Shown: positions 26,308-35,565, counted from the first letter of the stretch. The stretch: DNA of 64,000 nt from Leucothrix mucor DSM 2157 (GCF_000419525.1 NZ_ATTE01000001.1:1426001-1490000); one strand, 5' to 3'. The notes: a model not told the origin generated them from the sequence alone. Numbers and translations are program-made.

Positions 26308-27492
26308 TTATGGACGCTCTACTGCTAGCGCAATACCCATACCGCCGCCGATACAAAGCGTGGCAAGACCTTTCTTAGCGTCGCTACGCTTCATTTCGTG
26401 CAGCAAGGTAACCAGAATACGTGCTCCGGAAGCGCCAATCGGGTGGCCAATAGCAATGGCTCCACCGTTAACGTTGACCTTAGCAGGATCCCAACCCATA
26501 TCCATATTCACAGATAGGGCTTGAGCGGCAAACGCTTCATTGGCTTCAACCAAATCCAAATCAGAGACTTCCCAGCCTGCTTTCTTCAGACATTTCTGGC
26601 TAGCAGAAATAGGCCCGGTACCCATGATCTTAGGATCAACACCCGTTGAAGCATACGCTACGATCTTAGCTAATGGTGTCAAACCAAGCTCAGCGGCTTT
26701 GCTTGCGCTCATTACTAATACCGCCGCAGCACCATCGTTAATACCAGACGCATTACCAGCGGTTACTGTGCCATCACGTGAGAAAGCAGCACGTAGCTTG
26801 CCTAAGCTCTCAGCAGTGGTGCCTGCACGTGGGAACTCATCACGATTAAAGATAACCGGATCACCCTTACGCTGTGGAATAGAAACCGGAACGATTTCAT
26901 CATCAAACTTACCCGCAGCTTGTGCGGCTTCTGTTTTCTGTTGAGAAGCAGCGGCAAACTGATCCTGAGCTTCACGGCTGATCTCGTACTTATCCGCGAT
27001 ATTCTGCGCGGTTGTACCCATATGATAGTCATTGAAAGCATCCCACAATCCATCCTGGATCATCGTATCTTTCATTTTCCAGTCCATCATCTTCTGGCCG
27101 TCACGAGAGTGTGGTAACACGTGTGGCGACGCACTCATGTTTTCCTGACCACCCGCAATCACAATGTCAGCATCGCCGCATTTGATTGCCTGATAAGCCA
27201 GTTGAATAGACTTCAAACCACTACCACAGACTTTGTTGATCGTCATCGCAGGGACTGATTCTGGCATGCCAGCCGCAATCACTGTTTGACGAGCAGGGTT
27301 TTGGCCTACGCCGGCGGTTAATACCTGACCAAGAATAACTTCATCTACGGTGCCAGCGTCAATACCGGTTTGCTTTAACAGTGAAGCGACGACTGTTGCT
27401 CCAAGGCTAACTGCAGGTAAACCGGCAAGGCTGCCGCCGAATGAGCCAACTGCGGTACGTCCGGCGGCAACAATTACTACATCATCACTCAT
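26308..27492 (-). CDS. phaA: Acetyl-CoA C-acetyltransferase (beta-ketothiolase)
   Basis: A 394-residue thiolase condensing two acetyl-CoA to acetoacetyl-CoA, the first step of PHB synthesis. Nucleophile Cys89 lies in [11 protein letters not shown], the His in [11 protein letters not shown] and the second Cys in [20 protein letters not shown] is also present. Length is the family norm (about 393). GGAGAG precedes ATG 27492. It follows phaB by 29 bases and ends at a strong terminator, forming a phaBA operon. Confidence 0.95.
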   Translation of the reverse strand: MSDDVVIVAAGRTAVGSFGGSLAGLPAVSLGATVVASLLKQTGIDAGTVDEVILGQVLTAGVGQNPARQTVIAAGMPESVPAMTINKVCGSGLKSIQLAYQAIKCGDADIVIAGGQENMSASPHVLPHSRDGQKMMDWKMKDTMIQDGLWDAFNDYHMGTTAQNIADKYEISREAQDQFAAASQQKTEAAQAAGKFDDEIVPVSIPQRKGDPVIFNRDEFPRAGTTAESLGKLRAAFSRDGTVTAGNASGINDGAAAVLVMSASKAAELGLTPLAKIVAYASTGVDPKIMGTGPISASQKCLKKAGWEVSDLDLVEANEAFAAQALSVNMDMGWDPAKVNVNGGAIAIGHPIGASGARILVTLLHEMKRSDAKKGLATLCIGGGMGIALAVERP

Positions 27493-27521
27493 AAAATGCT
27501 CTCCTTCCCAATGTTTAAAGC

Positions 27522-28271
27522 TTAAAAGCTCATGAATAGTCCGCCGTTAACTGGGATATTGGCTCCAGTTACATAGGCAGAGTTATCATCAGCGAGCCAG
27601 GCAACCGCTTGTGCGATTTCTTCTGGCTGTGCCATGCGGCCCATCGGTACTTCATTAACAATTGATTCCAGAACAGCTTCAGGCATTGCTGAGGTCATCG
27701 CTGTGGCGACATAACCTGGTGATACTGTGTTAACAGTAACACCTTTACGTGCACCTTCGCGCGCAGCAGCCATGGTAAAGCCGTGCAAACCCGCTTTAGC
27801 CGCTGAGTAGTTTGGCTGACCAAACTGACCGCGCTGGCCATTAACCGAAGAAATATTGATAATTCGACCGAATCCGCGCCCCATCATACCAGTAATTACT
27901 GGTTTGGTGACATTAAAGGCACTGTTCAAATTAGTGTCGATAACCGCGTTCCAGTCACTAACATCCATCTTCTTCAGGCTGCTATCACGTGTGATACCGG
28001 CACAGTTAACCAAAATATCGATTGGGCCAACGCCTTCTTCAACATTCGCAATCATTAACTGGGTTTGTTCAAAATCTGCGACATCAGCAGCGGCTAGCTC
28101 TACGTCATAGCCACTACCCTTCATTTCAGTCTGCCATTTTTCAGCATTCTCTTTATCGCCAGGGTAGTAGCCTGCAACAACAGTACAGCCTTTATCAGCC
28201 AGTGCCTTACAGATGGCTTCGCCGATACCGCCGTTGCCACCGGTGACTAATGCAATTCTTTTATTTCCCAT
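27522..28271 (-). CDS. phaB: Acetoacetyl-CoA reductase (NADPH)
   Basis: A 249-residue short-chain dehydrogenase reducing acetoacetyl-CoA to (R)-3-hydroxybutyryl-CoA. The cofactor motif [10 protein letters not shown], the NCAG-type motif [11 protein letters not shown], the catalytic Ser in [13 protein letters not shown] and the YSAAKAG Tyr/Lys pair all match PhaB. It ends [12 protein letters not shown], typical of this enzyme. I start at 28271 because AAGGAAC lies upstream and homologues begin there; the frame stays open for 26 more codons. It is the first gene of phaBA and is divergent from the Pat-type gene. The NADPH could come from the malic enzyme encoded at 6.8 kb (inference). Confidence 0.95.
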   Translation of the reverse strand: MGNKRIALVTGGNGGIGEAICKALADKGCTVVAGYYPGDKENAEKWQTEMKGSGYDVELAAADVADFEQTQLMIANVEEGVGPIDILVNCAGITRDSSLKKMDVSDWNAVIDTNLNSAFNVTKPVITGMMGRGFGRIINISSVNGQRGQFGQPNYSAAKAGLHGFTMAAAREGARKGVTVNTVSPGYVATAMTSAMPEAVLESIVNEVPMGRMAQPEEIAQAVAWLADDNSAYVTGANIPVNGGLFMSF

Positions 28272-28482
28272 GATCTTGTTCCTTTTGTTTTGATGAGGCG
28301 CCTGTCGCCACTCTGCCAGGCGGGCAAATTGAAGTTTGCTGCAATGCACAAATTATGCTATGAATGCGGGTGTGTCAAGGGGCTTATATTAATGAAAGCC
28401 AATCTTCTGTCAGAAATATATCTATATATTAACCACTTAATAGTTATAATTAAGTTTACGGATATTATAAGTAGGAAAAGCC
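28272..28482. promoter_or_regulatory. phaB / acetyltransferase divergent promoter region with PhaR-like site
   Basis: 211 bases between divergent start codons. TTGCTGC-AAT-GCACAA at 28336-28351 shares TGC-N3-GCACAA with the palindrome before phaC, making it a second candidate PhaR operator about 65 bases upstream of phaB. The segment 28390-28470 is very AT-rich and should contain the plus-strand promoter. AGGAAAAG precedes ATG 28483. Confidence 0.45.
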
Positions 28483-31164
28483 ATGCGGCCACATTACCTA
28501 AGCTCAATGTTTTCACCAAAATCGGTAGCGATGTTTGGTGCTAGCGGGCGCACTAAGTCAGTCGGCTATGCCGTCTTTAAGAATTTGATAAATAATGACT
28601 TTAAGGGGGATATCTACCCGATTAACCCTAAGCACAAAGAAGTGCAGGGTTATAAGTGTTATGCCGACCTGAAAACCTTAGGCAGGCAGGTTGATTTAGC
28701 CATTATTACAACGCCCGCTAAAAATGTACTGTCAATCATGCGGCAATGTGGCGAGCATGGCGTCTCAAGCGTTGTACTGATTTCGGCGGGCTTTGGTGAA
28801 TCAGGCTCCGCTGGTGCTGCACTCGAAGAAAAAGTCGTCGAAATCGCTAAAAACTACGGTATTCGCTTACTTGGCCCCAATTCCAGCGGCTTTATCCGCC
28901 CAAAGTCCGGATTAAATATCAGTTGTAGCTTTAGTAAGAGTATCGGCGGCAACTTAGCCATTGTTTCTCAGTCAGGTGCAGTGTGTAGTGCGATGTTGGA
29001 TTGGGCTGATTCCAATGATATCGGCTTTTCTGCAGTGGTTTCGACCGGTGGCTCTGCAGACCTTGATTTTGGTGAGATTTTAGACTTTCTGGTTAATGAT
29101 CCCGATACCCAGAGTATTTTGTTGTATCTGGAAGGCTTACATAATGCGCGGCGCTTTATGAGCGGATTGCGTGCGGCTGCTCGCATCAAGCCAGTCATCG
29201 CCATTAAAGTAGGGCGTTACCATGTCGGGACTGAGACCCCGATGTCACACACTGGTGCCATGGTAGGTAGCGATCAAGTCTTTGAAGAAGCACTCTCCCG
29301 CTCAGGGGTTGTGCGTATTAATGAATTTAATCAATTGTTTGCGGCAGCGCGCATCTTATCCTCTCGCTATAAGAGTGCTGGCAAACGCTTAATGATTGTC
29401 ACAAATGGTGCTGGCCCTGGTGCGTTGGCAGCAGATCACGCGGTCGATATTGGCTTAACCTTAGCTAATCCATCGGATGAGACCAAAAAGCAGTTAAGTA
29501 CCTTAATTGGTGGTAATTTACGCGCTCACAACCCGTTGGATCTGCAGTTTAGTGCAACAGCTGAGCGTTATGCCAAAGCGGTTGATCTTTGCCTGAAGGA
29601 TGCAGACGTTGATGGTGTGATTGTTTTCTTTACGCCGTTAGCCTTGGAGAATGCCGAAGATGTGGCAAAGGCCATTATTCAAGTCTCTGAGAAGCATAAA
29701 AAGCCTATTTTGACTTCATGGATGGGGGGCACGCAAATCAAGTCTTCCCGTGTCTTGTTAGCAAAGTCGCGTATTCCAACCTATCAAACCCCTGAAACCA
29801 CCGTGAGTGCTTACTCATTTTTGGTGGCATATCAAACTAATCAAAAATTGTTACTCCAATCGCCCAGTAAATACACCACCGGCCATGAGCGTGCGGATGT
29901 TGATGCGCCACGCTTAATTATTGAATCAGCCTTAGCCGAGAAGCGTAACTCGCTGACCTCTCAGGAAGCGATGGCGGTATTAGAAGCCTTTGCGATCAAT
30001 ACGGTGCGCAATGGCGTGGCTTCCTCGCCAGAGCAAGCATTAATCATTGCAACCTCTATCGGCTTTCCAGTCGTGATGAAGATTTTATCGCCGGATATCA
30101 CGCATAAATCGGAAGTGAGCGGCGTGGTGCTGAATGTGCGAGGCGCCCAAAAAGTACGTAATGTGTACCGTGAGATTATCGATAATGTAAAAGCCAAGCG
30201 TCCGGATGCTAGGGTTGACGGCATTTTGATCGAAAAAATGCATATCTCACCACATGGCCGTGAGCTGATGATTGGCTTGAAGTTTGACTCCATTTTCGGC
30301 CCTGTTATTAGCTTTGGTAGTGGTGGCACGAAGGTCGAGATTATGCGCGATAATGCCGTTGCCTTGCCACCGCTAAACTCTATGCTGGCTGAAAAGCTGA
30401 TTAGCCGTACCAAGGTTAAGCAGCTACTGGCTGAATTTGGCAATATGCCTGCCGCTAATATGGATGCCATCGTGAATGTATTACTTCGGGTGTCGGCAAT
30501 GGCCTGTGAGTTGCCGTGGATTAAAGAGATGGATATCAATCCTTTAATTGCGGACGAGCATGGCATTATCGCTGTGGATGCACACATCCGGGTGATGTAC
30601 CCCAAGGTGTCTAATAGCCAATATGCGCATATGGCGATTCACCCTTATCCTGCGCGAGTGGTTGAAAAGCAGCAGTTAGCCGATGGTACCGATATTGTCT
30701 TGCGACCTATCCGGCCAGATGACGCCAGTTTGGTGACAACCTTTGTCGATAGCTTATCGTCTGAAGCGAAGTATTTCCGCTTTATGCATGCTTTACAGCA
30801 CCTATCCAGTGAAATGCTGGTGCGCTTTACGCAAATTGACTATGACTTGGAGATGGCCGTAGTGGCTGTCGAGGAGTCTGAAGAGACTAGAGTATTAGGT
30901 GTGGCTCGTTACTTATCGAACCCTGACCACGTTAGTTGTGAGTTTGCCTTAGTGGTTTCTGATGCACGACAAAATCAGGGCTTAGGGCATCGCTTAATGA
31001 CTAAGTTGATTGAAGTGGCAAAGGATAAAGGGCTGAGTGTGATTGAAGGGGAAGTGCTTTCTAATAACTTCAAAATGCTGGGATTAATGCGGTCTTTGGG
31101 CTTTGTGGTCGCAAACGACCCTGAAGATATGAATATTAAGATTGTTTCAAAGCGCATCGCCTGA
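28483..31164 (+). CDS. pat: Pat/PatZ-type protein acetyltransferase (ACD-like CoA ligase + GNAT)
   Basis: 893 residues, the size of Salmonella Pat and E. coli PatZ (886). Residues 1-470 form an ADP-forming acyl-CoA-synthetase-like region (CoA-binding VAMFGASGRTKSVG; SHTGAMVGSD), about 480-690 an ATP-grasp-like domain (VMKILSPDITHKSEVSGV), and about 715-893 a GNAT acetyltransferase (LRPIRPDDASL; acetyl-CoA loop RQNQGLGHRL). The family acetylates the catalytic lysine of Acs and other AMP-forming ligases, switching them off when acetyl-CoA is plentiful. Here it lies between the phaBA operon and phaR/deacetylase genes, and 12 kb from acs. Acs as substrate is an inference from family knowledge. 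Confidence 0.9.
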   Translation: MRPHYLSSMFSPKSVAMFGASGRTKSVGYAVFKNLINNDFKGDIYPINPKHKEVQGYKCYADLKTLGRQVDLAIITTPAKNVLSIMRQCGEHGVSSVVLISAGFGESGSAGAALEEKVVEIAKNYGIRLLGPNSSGFIRPKSGLNISCSFSKSIGGNLAIVSQSGAVCSAMLDWADSNDIGFSAVVSTGGSADLDFGEILDFLVNDPDTQSILLYLEGLHNARRFMSGLRAAARIKPVIAIKVGRYHVGTETPMSHTGAMVGSDQVFEEALSRSGVVRINEFNQLFAAARILSSRYKSAGKRLMIVTNGAGPGALAADHAVDIGLTLANPSDETKKQLSTLIGGNLRAHNPLDLQFSATAERYAKAVDLCLKDADVDGVIVFFTPLALENAEDVAKAIIQVSEKHKKPILTSWMGGTQIKSSRVLLAKSRIPTYQTPETTVSAYSFLVAYQTNQKLLLQSPSKYTTGHERADVDAPRLIIESALAEKRNSLTSQEAMAVLEAFAINTVRNGVASSPEQALIIATSIGFPVVMKILSPDITHKSEVSGVVLNVRGAQKVRNVYREIIDNVKAKRPDARVDGILIEKMHISPHGRELMIGLKFDSIFGPVISFGSGGTKVEIMRDNAVALPPLNSMLAEKLISRTKVKQLLAEFGNMPAANMDAIVNVLLRVSAMACELPWIKEMDINPLIADEHGIIAVDAHIRVMYPKVSNSQYAHMAIHPYPARVVEKQQLADGTDIVLRPIRPDDASLVTTFVDSLSSEAKYFRFMHALQHLSSEMLVRFTQIDYDLEMAVVAVEESEETRVLGVARYLSNPDHVSCEFALVVSDARQNQGLGHRLMTKLIEVAKDKGLSVIEGEVLSNNFKMLGLMRSLGFVVANDPEDMNIKIVSKRIA

Positions 31165-31195
31165 TTAGGGTAATGCGCCTGAAACACGATAGCGT

Positions 31196-32128
31196 TTAGA
31201 TATTCATTAATACTTTGAGGTGTGCAACGACGCTGCGGGCAAGCGCCGAGGTGTCGTAGCCGCCTTCTAGTAATGAGATAATGCGGCCTTCGCTATACTC
31301 GTCAGCAATCTTACGCAACTCTTTGGTGACCCAAGCGTAGTCTGCTTCAACTAAGCGCAAACCCGCCATTTCATCTTCAAGGTGAGCATCGAAGCCTGCC
31401 GAAATGATAACTAGCTGAGGTTTAAATGCATTGAGTTCTGGCAGCCAATGCTCTGTGATGGTCTCACGAAATTCTGCACCACCTGCACCTTCCGGGAGTG
31501 GGGCATTAATTAAGAAGCCGGGCTTGCTAGGCAATGCGCGCTCTGGATAGAGCGGATGCTGATAGGTTGAGCAGAACAAAATTTGCGGGTCATCGCCCAC
31601 AATATCTTCAGTACCATTACCGTGGTGTACATCAAAATCGACAATCGCAACACGCTCAAGCCCATAATCACGAACCGCATGGCGAGCAGCAATGGCGGCG
31701 TTATTAAAGAAGCAAAAACCCATCGCAGCATCACGCTCAGCATGGTGGCCTGCCGGTCGCACATTACAAAACACACGTTTCTCAGTCTTGTCGCCCAATA
31801 CCTTATCCACCGCAGAGATCGCGGAGCCCGCCGACCGTAACGCGGCCTGCAGGGTAAATTCATTCATAAAGGTATCGGGGTCGATATGAGCCATCATCGA
31901 GTCATCAGGTGGTGACTTCCCGAAAATGTAATCGATATGTTTGCGGCTATGAGCCAACTCAAGCTGTTCCGGTGTGGCTAATGGGGCATCATAATAATGC
32001 ATGAAGTCCCCGATTCCAGAAGTTATCAGCTGATCTTCAATTGCCCGTATGCGTTGGGGTCTTTCTGGGTGGCCTATCCCCATCTCATGTTTCAGGCAAT
32101 CACTGTGCGTAATGATTGCTATTGTCAT
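31196..32128 (-). CDS. Histone-deacetylase-family (AcuC/class II-like) amidohydrolase
   Basis: A 310-residue zinc deacetylase. Visible motifs are HPERPQRIRAI at the N-terminus, the His-His active-site pair in RPAGHHAERD, the zinc ligands in AIVDFDVHHGNGTED and SAGFDAHLED, and the tyrosine loop LLEGGYD near the end. Bacterial relatives include AcuC, which deacetylates acetyl-CoA synthetase, and acetylpolyamine amidohydrolases. The start overlaps the phaR stop by four bases, so it is co-transcribed with and translationally coupled to phaR. With acs and a Pat-type gene nearby, removal of acetyl groups from Acs is the most attractive role, but this is inference. Confidence 0.9.
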   Translation of the reverse strand: MTIAIITHSDCLKHEMGIGHPERPQRIRAIEDQLITSGIGDFMHYYDAPLATPEQLELAHSRKHIDYIFGKSPPDDSMMAHIDPDTFMNEFTLQAALRSAGSAISAVDKVLGDKTEKRVFCNVRPAGHHAERDAAMGFCFFNNAAIAARHAVRDYGLERVAIVDFDVHHGNGTEDIVGDDPQILFCSTYQHPLYPERALPSKPGFLINAPLPEGAGGAEFRETITEHWLPELNAFKPQLVIISAGFDAHLEDEMAGLRLVEADYAWVTKELRKIADEYSEGRIISLLEGGYDTSALARSVVAHLKVLMNI

Positions 32129-32595
32129 TTTTTGTTGGTGGTATCGTCCTGATTAGCGGTTTTAAAGAAACGATCCTGCACTTGCTTCCACATTTCCAGA
32201 TTTTTAGCAGTTGACTGCTTCCAGAAATCCATCGGATTAGTTGTGATCAAATCCTTCATCTGCTGTTGCATGGTGACCTGTTGTTGATGGAAAAATTGCA
32301 GATTTTTGTTCATGAAGTCACTAAAACCTTCACGAGAGTTTTCACCATAATAACGAATGAATTTTTCAAGGCTGTCTGTGGTGAAGAGCGGCTCGTCATT
32401 CGACTCCTGTTCCAAAATAATTTGTAACAGAATACTGCGAGTAATATCGAGTTCGGTTTGACTATCTATGACCTTAATTTCAAGGCCATCTTCAATCATA
32501 GTTTTTATATCAACTAGCTTGATATAACGGCTACCTTCCGTATCGTAAAGTCTGCGGTTGGGGTATTTTTTAATTAGACGTATTGCTTGATCCAT
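32125..32595 (-). CDS. phaR: PHA synthesis repressor PhaR
   Basis: 156 residues. The N-terminal PHB/PHA accumulation regulator DNA-binding domain (IKKYPNRRLYDTEGSRYI, residues about 7-25) is diagnostic, followed by the second conserved block (ILLQIILEQE) and a Gln/Met-rich helical tail that in homologues binds PHA granules. PhaR represses phasin and PHA genes and is titrated away by the growing granule. It lies divergent from the PhaE-like/phaC pair and overlaps a deacetylase gene. Candidate operators are the TGC-N3-GCA sites near phaC and phaB. Confidence 0.92.
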   Translation of the reverse strand: MDQAIRLIKKYPNRRLYDTEGSRYIKLVDIKTMIEDGLEIKVIDSQTELDITRSILLQIILEQESNDEPLFTTDSLEKFIRYYGENSREGFSDFMNKNLQFFHQQQVTMQQQMKDLITTNPMDFWKQSTAKNLEMWKQVQDRFFKTANQDDTTNKK

Positions 32596-32687
32596 AAAAA
32601 CTCTTATTCCTTTCCGATGAATCCAAATAGGTTCATTCGTTGATGTTATGTATACTACTACAAATTGAGCGCGCGGTATAAGGTAGA

Positions 32688-33200
32688 ATGAAGCCAGCAG
32701 ACGATTCTAATTCCTCACAAACAGCAGTAGCGGAACCGTTGATTGTGAGAAAAATGCGCTATGCTGGCGTGGCGTACCAACAGTTTCTGTTAAGTCTGGC
32801 GGCCGATGAGGCAATGATCGAACAAGGGCAGCAGTTATTCGATCAGCACTATCAGTGGCTTGAGCTTACAACGGAAAAAATTCAGCAAGAAAAACAAATA
32901 AATATCGGTGTTTCTGAAAAGCAGCTTAGAGATTTTTTAGAGACACTACAAACGTTTCAAAATGAGTTTATGCAGTTTTATCAGCTTCTCTTTATGCAGT
33001 TTAAACAGCAGCAATCGGCGTTGATTGCGAGTAATCCAAAGCAGGCATTTAGCCAATGGATTGCGTTGTTTGATACTCAGTATTTGCAGTATGTTAGGCA
33101 AGAATCAGTGTGTCGCCATTATGCTAAAATATTGCAGCAAAGTAGTGAGCTAAATCGAGCATTACTTACACTAAAGTGCGTCGATAAAAAACGCGGTTAA
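32688..33200 (+). CDS. PhaE-like / phasin-like helical protein preceding class III PhaC
   Basis: 170 residues, predicted almost wholly helical and rich in Gln, Leu and Phe, with heptad-like stretches (EFMQFYQLLFMQFKQQQSAL). No motif is diagnostic to me; the assignment rests on position seven bases before a class III-type synthase gene and on composition. Class III synthases need the PhaE partner, but known PhaE proteins are about 350 residues, so this would be a short form. A phasin is the alternative. AAGGTAGA stands close to ATG 32688. Divergent from phaR. Confidence 0.5.
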   Translation: MKPADDSNSSQTAVAEPLIVRKMRYAGVAYQQFLLSLAADEAMIEQGQQLFDQHYQWLELTTEKIQQEKQINIGVSEKQLRDFLETLQTFQNEFMQFYQLLFMQFKQQQSALIASNPKQAFSQWIALFDTQYLQYVRQESVCRHYAKILQQSSELNRALLTLKCVDKKRG

Positions 33201-33207
33201 TGACCTG

Positions 33208-34275
33208 ATGAATATCCAATCTGAGGCTGATACGATGTTTGAACGCCTTGGCAATGCGTCATGGTTTTTACATCAGCAGGAAGCACCCTGGCGACCCACG
33301 TCAGCGCGCTCTTTAGTGTTGGATTTTCCGCTGGGTGAACTCTATCACTATCATCCGTTGCCAAGTGTTGACCCCTCCGGTGTCCCGAAGCCTCCCATGC
33401 TGATTGTGTATGCCATGGTAAACCGGCCTTCAATCCTCGATTTACACCCTGATACCTCAACGATTCGTGGCTTATTAGAGCAGGGCATTAGCGTCTATTT
33501 ACTGGAATGGAAAGCGCCTACTGTGTTGCATAGTGCATTGGGCTTGGGTGAGTACTTGCATCAGTCACTCGACCATTGTGTGGATTATATGCGTGACCTA
33601 TCGCAAGCGCCCAAGATTGATCTAATGGGGGTTTGCCAAGGCGGTGTCTTTGCGTTGTGTTATAGCGCCATGTTTCCCAAAAAAATCCGCGCTCTAGTGA
33701 CTACCGTAACGCCAGTGGATTTTCATACTGCAGACGATACGCTAAGCATGTGGGTACGCTATTTAGATTTGGAGACGGTGTGTGAGAAAGGCATGAATCT
33801 ATCGGGTGCTATGTTGGCTCAGGTATTTTTAACTTTAAAGCCTATGACGCTAAGTATTCAAAAATATCTGGATTTGCTGGATAGTGCCACGATTAAAGAC
33901 TCCACTAATGGCCAGCGCATGGCCGAGCGGTTTATGGCCATGGAGCAGTGGATTGAAGACTCGCCAGATCAGCCGGGTCGTTTGTTTAAAGAATTTGTGC
34001 ATCAGTGTTATCAGCAAAATGCCTTATGTGATGGGCGATTGGTGTTATCTGAGAAGGCTATCGACTTGAGAAAGCTGACAATGCCTGTCTTTAATATCTA
34101 TGCGTCTCGGGATCATTTGGTGCCGCCGGATTCATCCAAAGCGCTAAGCTCAATAGTCGATGCGAGGCTATATGAAGAACTGGCCGTAGAAACTGGCCAT
34201 ATTGGGATGTTTGTAGGAGGGCGCTCTTTAAGGCAAGTCCCTCTGGCGATTGCCGATTTTCTAAAACAGCTCTAA
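33208..34275 (+). CDS. phaC: Class III-type PHA synthase catalytic subunit
   Basis: 355 residues, the size of the Allochromatium class III PhaC (355) rather than class I/II enzymes (about 560-600). The alpha/beta-hydrolase core has nucleophile Cys143 in DLMGVCQGGVF, an Asp in YASRDHLVPP and His in TGHIGMFVGG; LLEQGISVYLLEWKAP precedes the core. It polymerises hydroxyacyl-CoA, normally as a PhaC-PhaE complex; the preceding small gene may supply PhaE. An alternative start at 33235 (MFERLGN) has GAGG upstream and cannot be excluded. This is the second synthase in the locus, alongside the class I enzyme at 17 kb. Confidence 0.9.
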   Translation: MNIQSEADTMFERLGNASWFLHQQEAPWRPTSARSLVLDFPLGELYHYHPLPSVDPSGVPKPPMLIVYAMVNRPSILDLHPDTSTIRGLLEQGISVYLLEWKAPTVLHSALGLGEYLHQSLDHCVDYMRDLSQAPKIDLMGVCQGGVFALCYSAMFPKKIRALVTTVTPVDFHTADDTLSMWVRYLDLETVCEKGMNLSGAMLAQVFLTLKPMTLSIQKYLDLLDSATIKDSTNGQRMAERFMAMEQWIEDSPDQPGRLFKEFVHQCYQQNALCDGRLVLSEKAIDLRKLTMPVFNIYASRDHLVPPDSSKALSSIVDARLYEELAVETGHIGMFVGGRSLRQVPLAIADFLKQL

Positions 34276-34298
34276 TCGGCACTCGCTGAAGGTTTGTT

Positions 34299-34847
34299 TT
34301 AGTGGCTCGCTTGATCCGTTCGGGTGCGCGCTGCTAGCTTGATATAATTAGACGGTGAGTAAGTTAGAAAAGCCCGCTCTTTATCGCTAATGGGTCGTAC
34401 TTTACGTGCCGGATTACCGACATACAGATGACCACTTTCCAGTGTCTTACCCGGAGGTACGACAGCACCAGCGGCAATCATCACATCATCTTCCACGACC
34501 GTATTATCCATCACAATCGCGCCCATGCCGATCAGGCAACGATTACCAATGGTGCAACCATGTAGAACCACTTTGTGCCCGACTGTAACATCTTCGCCAA
34601 TAATCAACGCGGCGCCAGTGTTGCTGGTAAAGTCAGGATTAGCATGAGTAACGTGTAGTACTGAGCCATCCTGAACATTACTGCGGTCACCAATGCGGAT
34701 GTAATTCACATCGCCACGAATGACCGCACAAGGCCAAACAGAAACATGCTCACCTAAAACCACATCACCCGAAACCACTGCCGATTCATCCACAAAAGCG
34801 GAGTCTGGAATAGTAGGGAAATGCGATTCAAACGCTCGAACGGTCAT
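34299..34847 (-). CDS. Gamma-class carbonic anhydrase-like hexapeptide-repeat protein
   Basis: 182 residues forming a left-handed beta-helix: repeated hexapeptides from VDESAVVSGDVVLGEHVSV through IGNRCLIGMGAIV. Metal-ligand histidines are in SVLHVTHANP (His65/His68) and VGHKVVLHGC (His91, His96). These features match the YrdA/PaaY group of gamma-carbonic anhydrase homologues, for which activity has been shown only in some members. It is convergent with the class III phaC gene and 28 bases downstream of the CBS protein gene, with which it may form an operon. Confidence 0.88.
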   Translation of the reverse strand: MTVRAFESHFPTIPDSAFVDESAVVSGDVVLGEHVSVWPCAVIRGDVNYIRIGDRSNVQDGSVLHVTHANPDFTSNTGAALIIGEDVTVGHKVVLHGCTIGNRCLIGMGAIVMDNTVVEDDVMIAAGAVVPPGKTLESGHLYVGNPARKVRPISDKERAFLTYSPSNYIKLAARTRTDQASH

Positions 34848-34875
34848 AATGTTTCTCTATTTAAGCAGTTGGTAA

Positions 34876-35274
34876 TTAGCGGGATGCGTCAGAAATTGCG
34901 CGCAAAATATCGTCACGCTTGATCACACCAATAACGCGATTGTCATCCATTACCGGGAAAAAGCGGTAAGGCGTTTGCATAAATTCTTTAGCGATATACA
35001 AAATGCTATAACTGGCATCGACGGTTTTAACATCGCGCGTCATCAGATCTGCCACAGTCAGGCGAGAATCAGGGTCAAAGTTGGCTTCAATGGAGGCCTG
35101 AATGCAGTCAGAACCTGATAAAACTCCTACCAGATTGCCTAAATCATCCATCACTGGAGCACCAAAAATCTTGTTTTTATTAAACACGAAGATAACGTCT
35201 TTAATGTATTGCTCAGGCTTCAGTGTAATAAAATTTGGATTTAAGTAATTTTTGACATGAAGTTTTTGCTGCAT
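34876..35274 (-). CDS. Two-CBS-domain protein
   Basis: 132 residues made of a tandem CBS pair (residues about 8-65 and 75-130; FGAPVMDDLGNLVGVLSGSD and RFFPVMDDNRVIGVIKRDD). Such stand-alone pairs bind adenosine nucleotides and regulate partner proteins. AGGAG precedes ATG 35274. The next gene downstream is the gamma-carbonic anhydrase. The partner is unknown. Confidence 0.85.
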   Translation of the reverse strand: MQQKLHVKNYLNPNFITLKPEQYIKDVIFVFNKNKIFGAPVMDDLGNLVGVLSGSDCIQASIEANFDPDSRLTVADLMTRDVKTVDASYSILYIAKEFMQTPYRFFPVMDDNRVIGVIKRDDILRAISDASR

Positions 35275-35322
35275 TGATGTATCTCCTGATGGCTAAAATA
35301 GGGGTGATCGCTTACAACCCAT

Positions 35323-35565
35323 TCAGAGTTTTCTAAACTCGATCGGTGACTCCTTTACTTCTGGCTCACTGGAATCCTGTTCTTTTTGCATACGCGCTTT
35401 GCGTTTCTCGCAAGGCTTAGAACAAGAGCAGTCATTGCTAACGCCTGGGATATTACCCAAGCCTCCGCAACTACCTTTCAATTCCCGTTTGTTTAATATA
35501 ACACCGAGTGACATACCAAATGCAACCAAACAAAGAATCAGAAAAGTTAATAAAAAAACGGACAT
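35323..35565 (-). CDS. nqrM: Na+-NQR maturation factor NqrM
   Basis: 80 residues: one N-terminal membrane segment (2-24), then a compact Cys cluster in KGSCGGLGNIPG and DCSCSKPCEKRK, which is diagnostic of NqrM (former DUF539), needed to insert iron into the sodium-pumping NADH:quinone oxidoreductase. NqrM usually follows nqrF-apbE; here it lies between a CBS gene and an exonuclease gene, away from any nqr genes in the window. Its presence implies that the organism has Na+-NQR elsewhere, which suits a marine lifestyle. Confidence 0.85.
   Translation of the reverse strand: MSVFLLTFLILCLVAFGMSLGVILNKRELKGSCGGLGNIPGVSNDCSCSKPCEKRKARMQKEQDSSEPEVKESPIEFRKL

Noticed and set aside
29961-30605. Long open frame on the minus strand (214 codons)
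   Set aside because: It lies fully inside the acetyltransferase gene, which has strong domain matches; the product has no recognisable motif.
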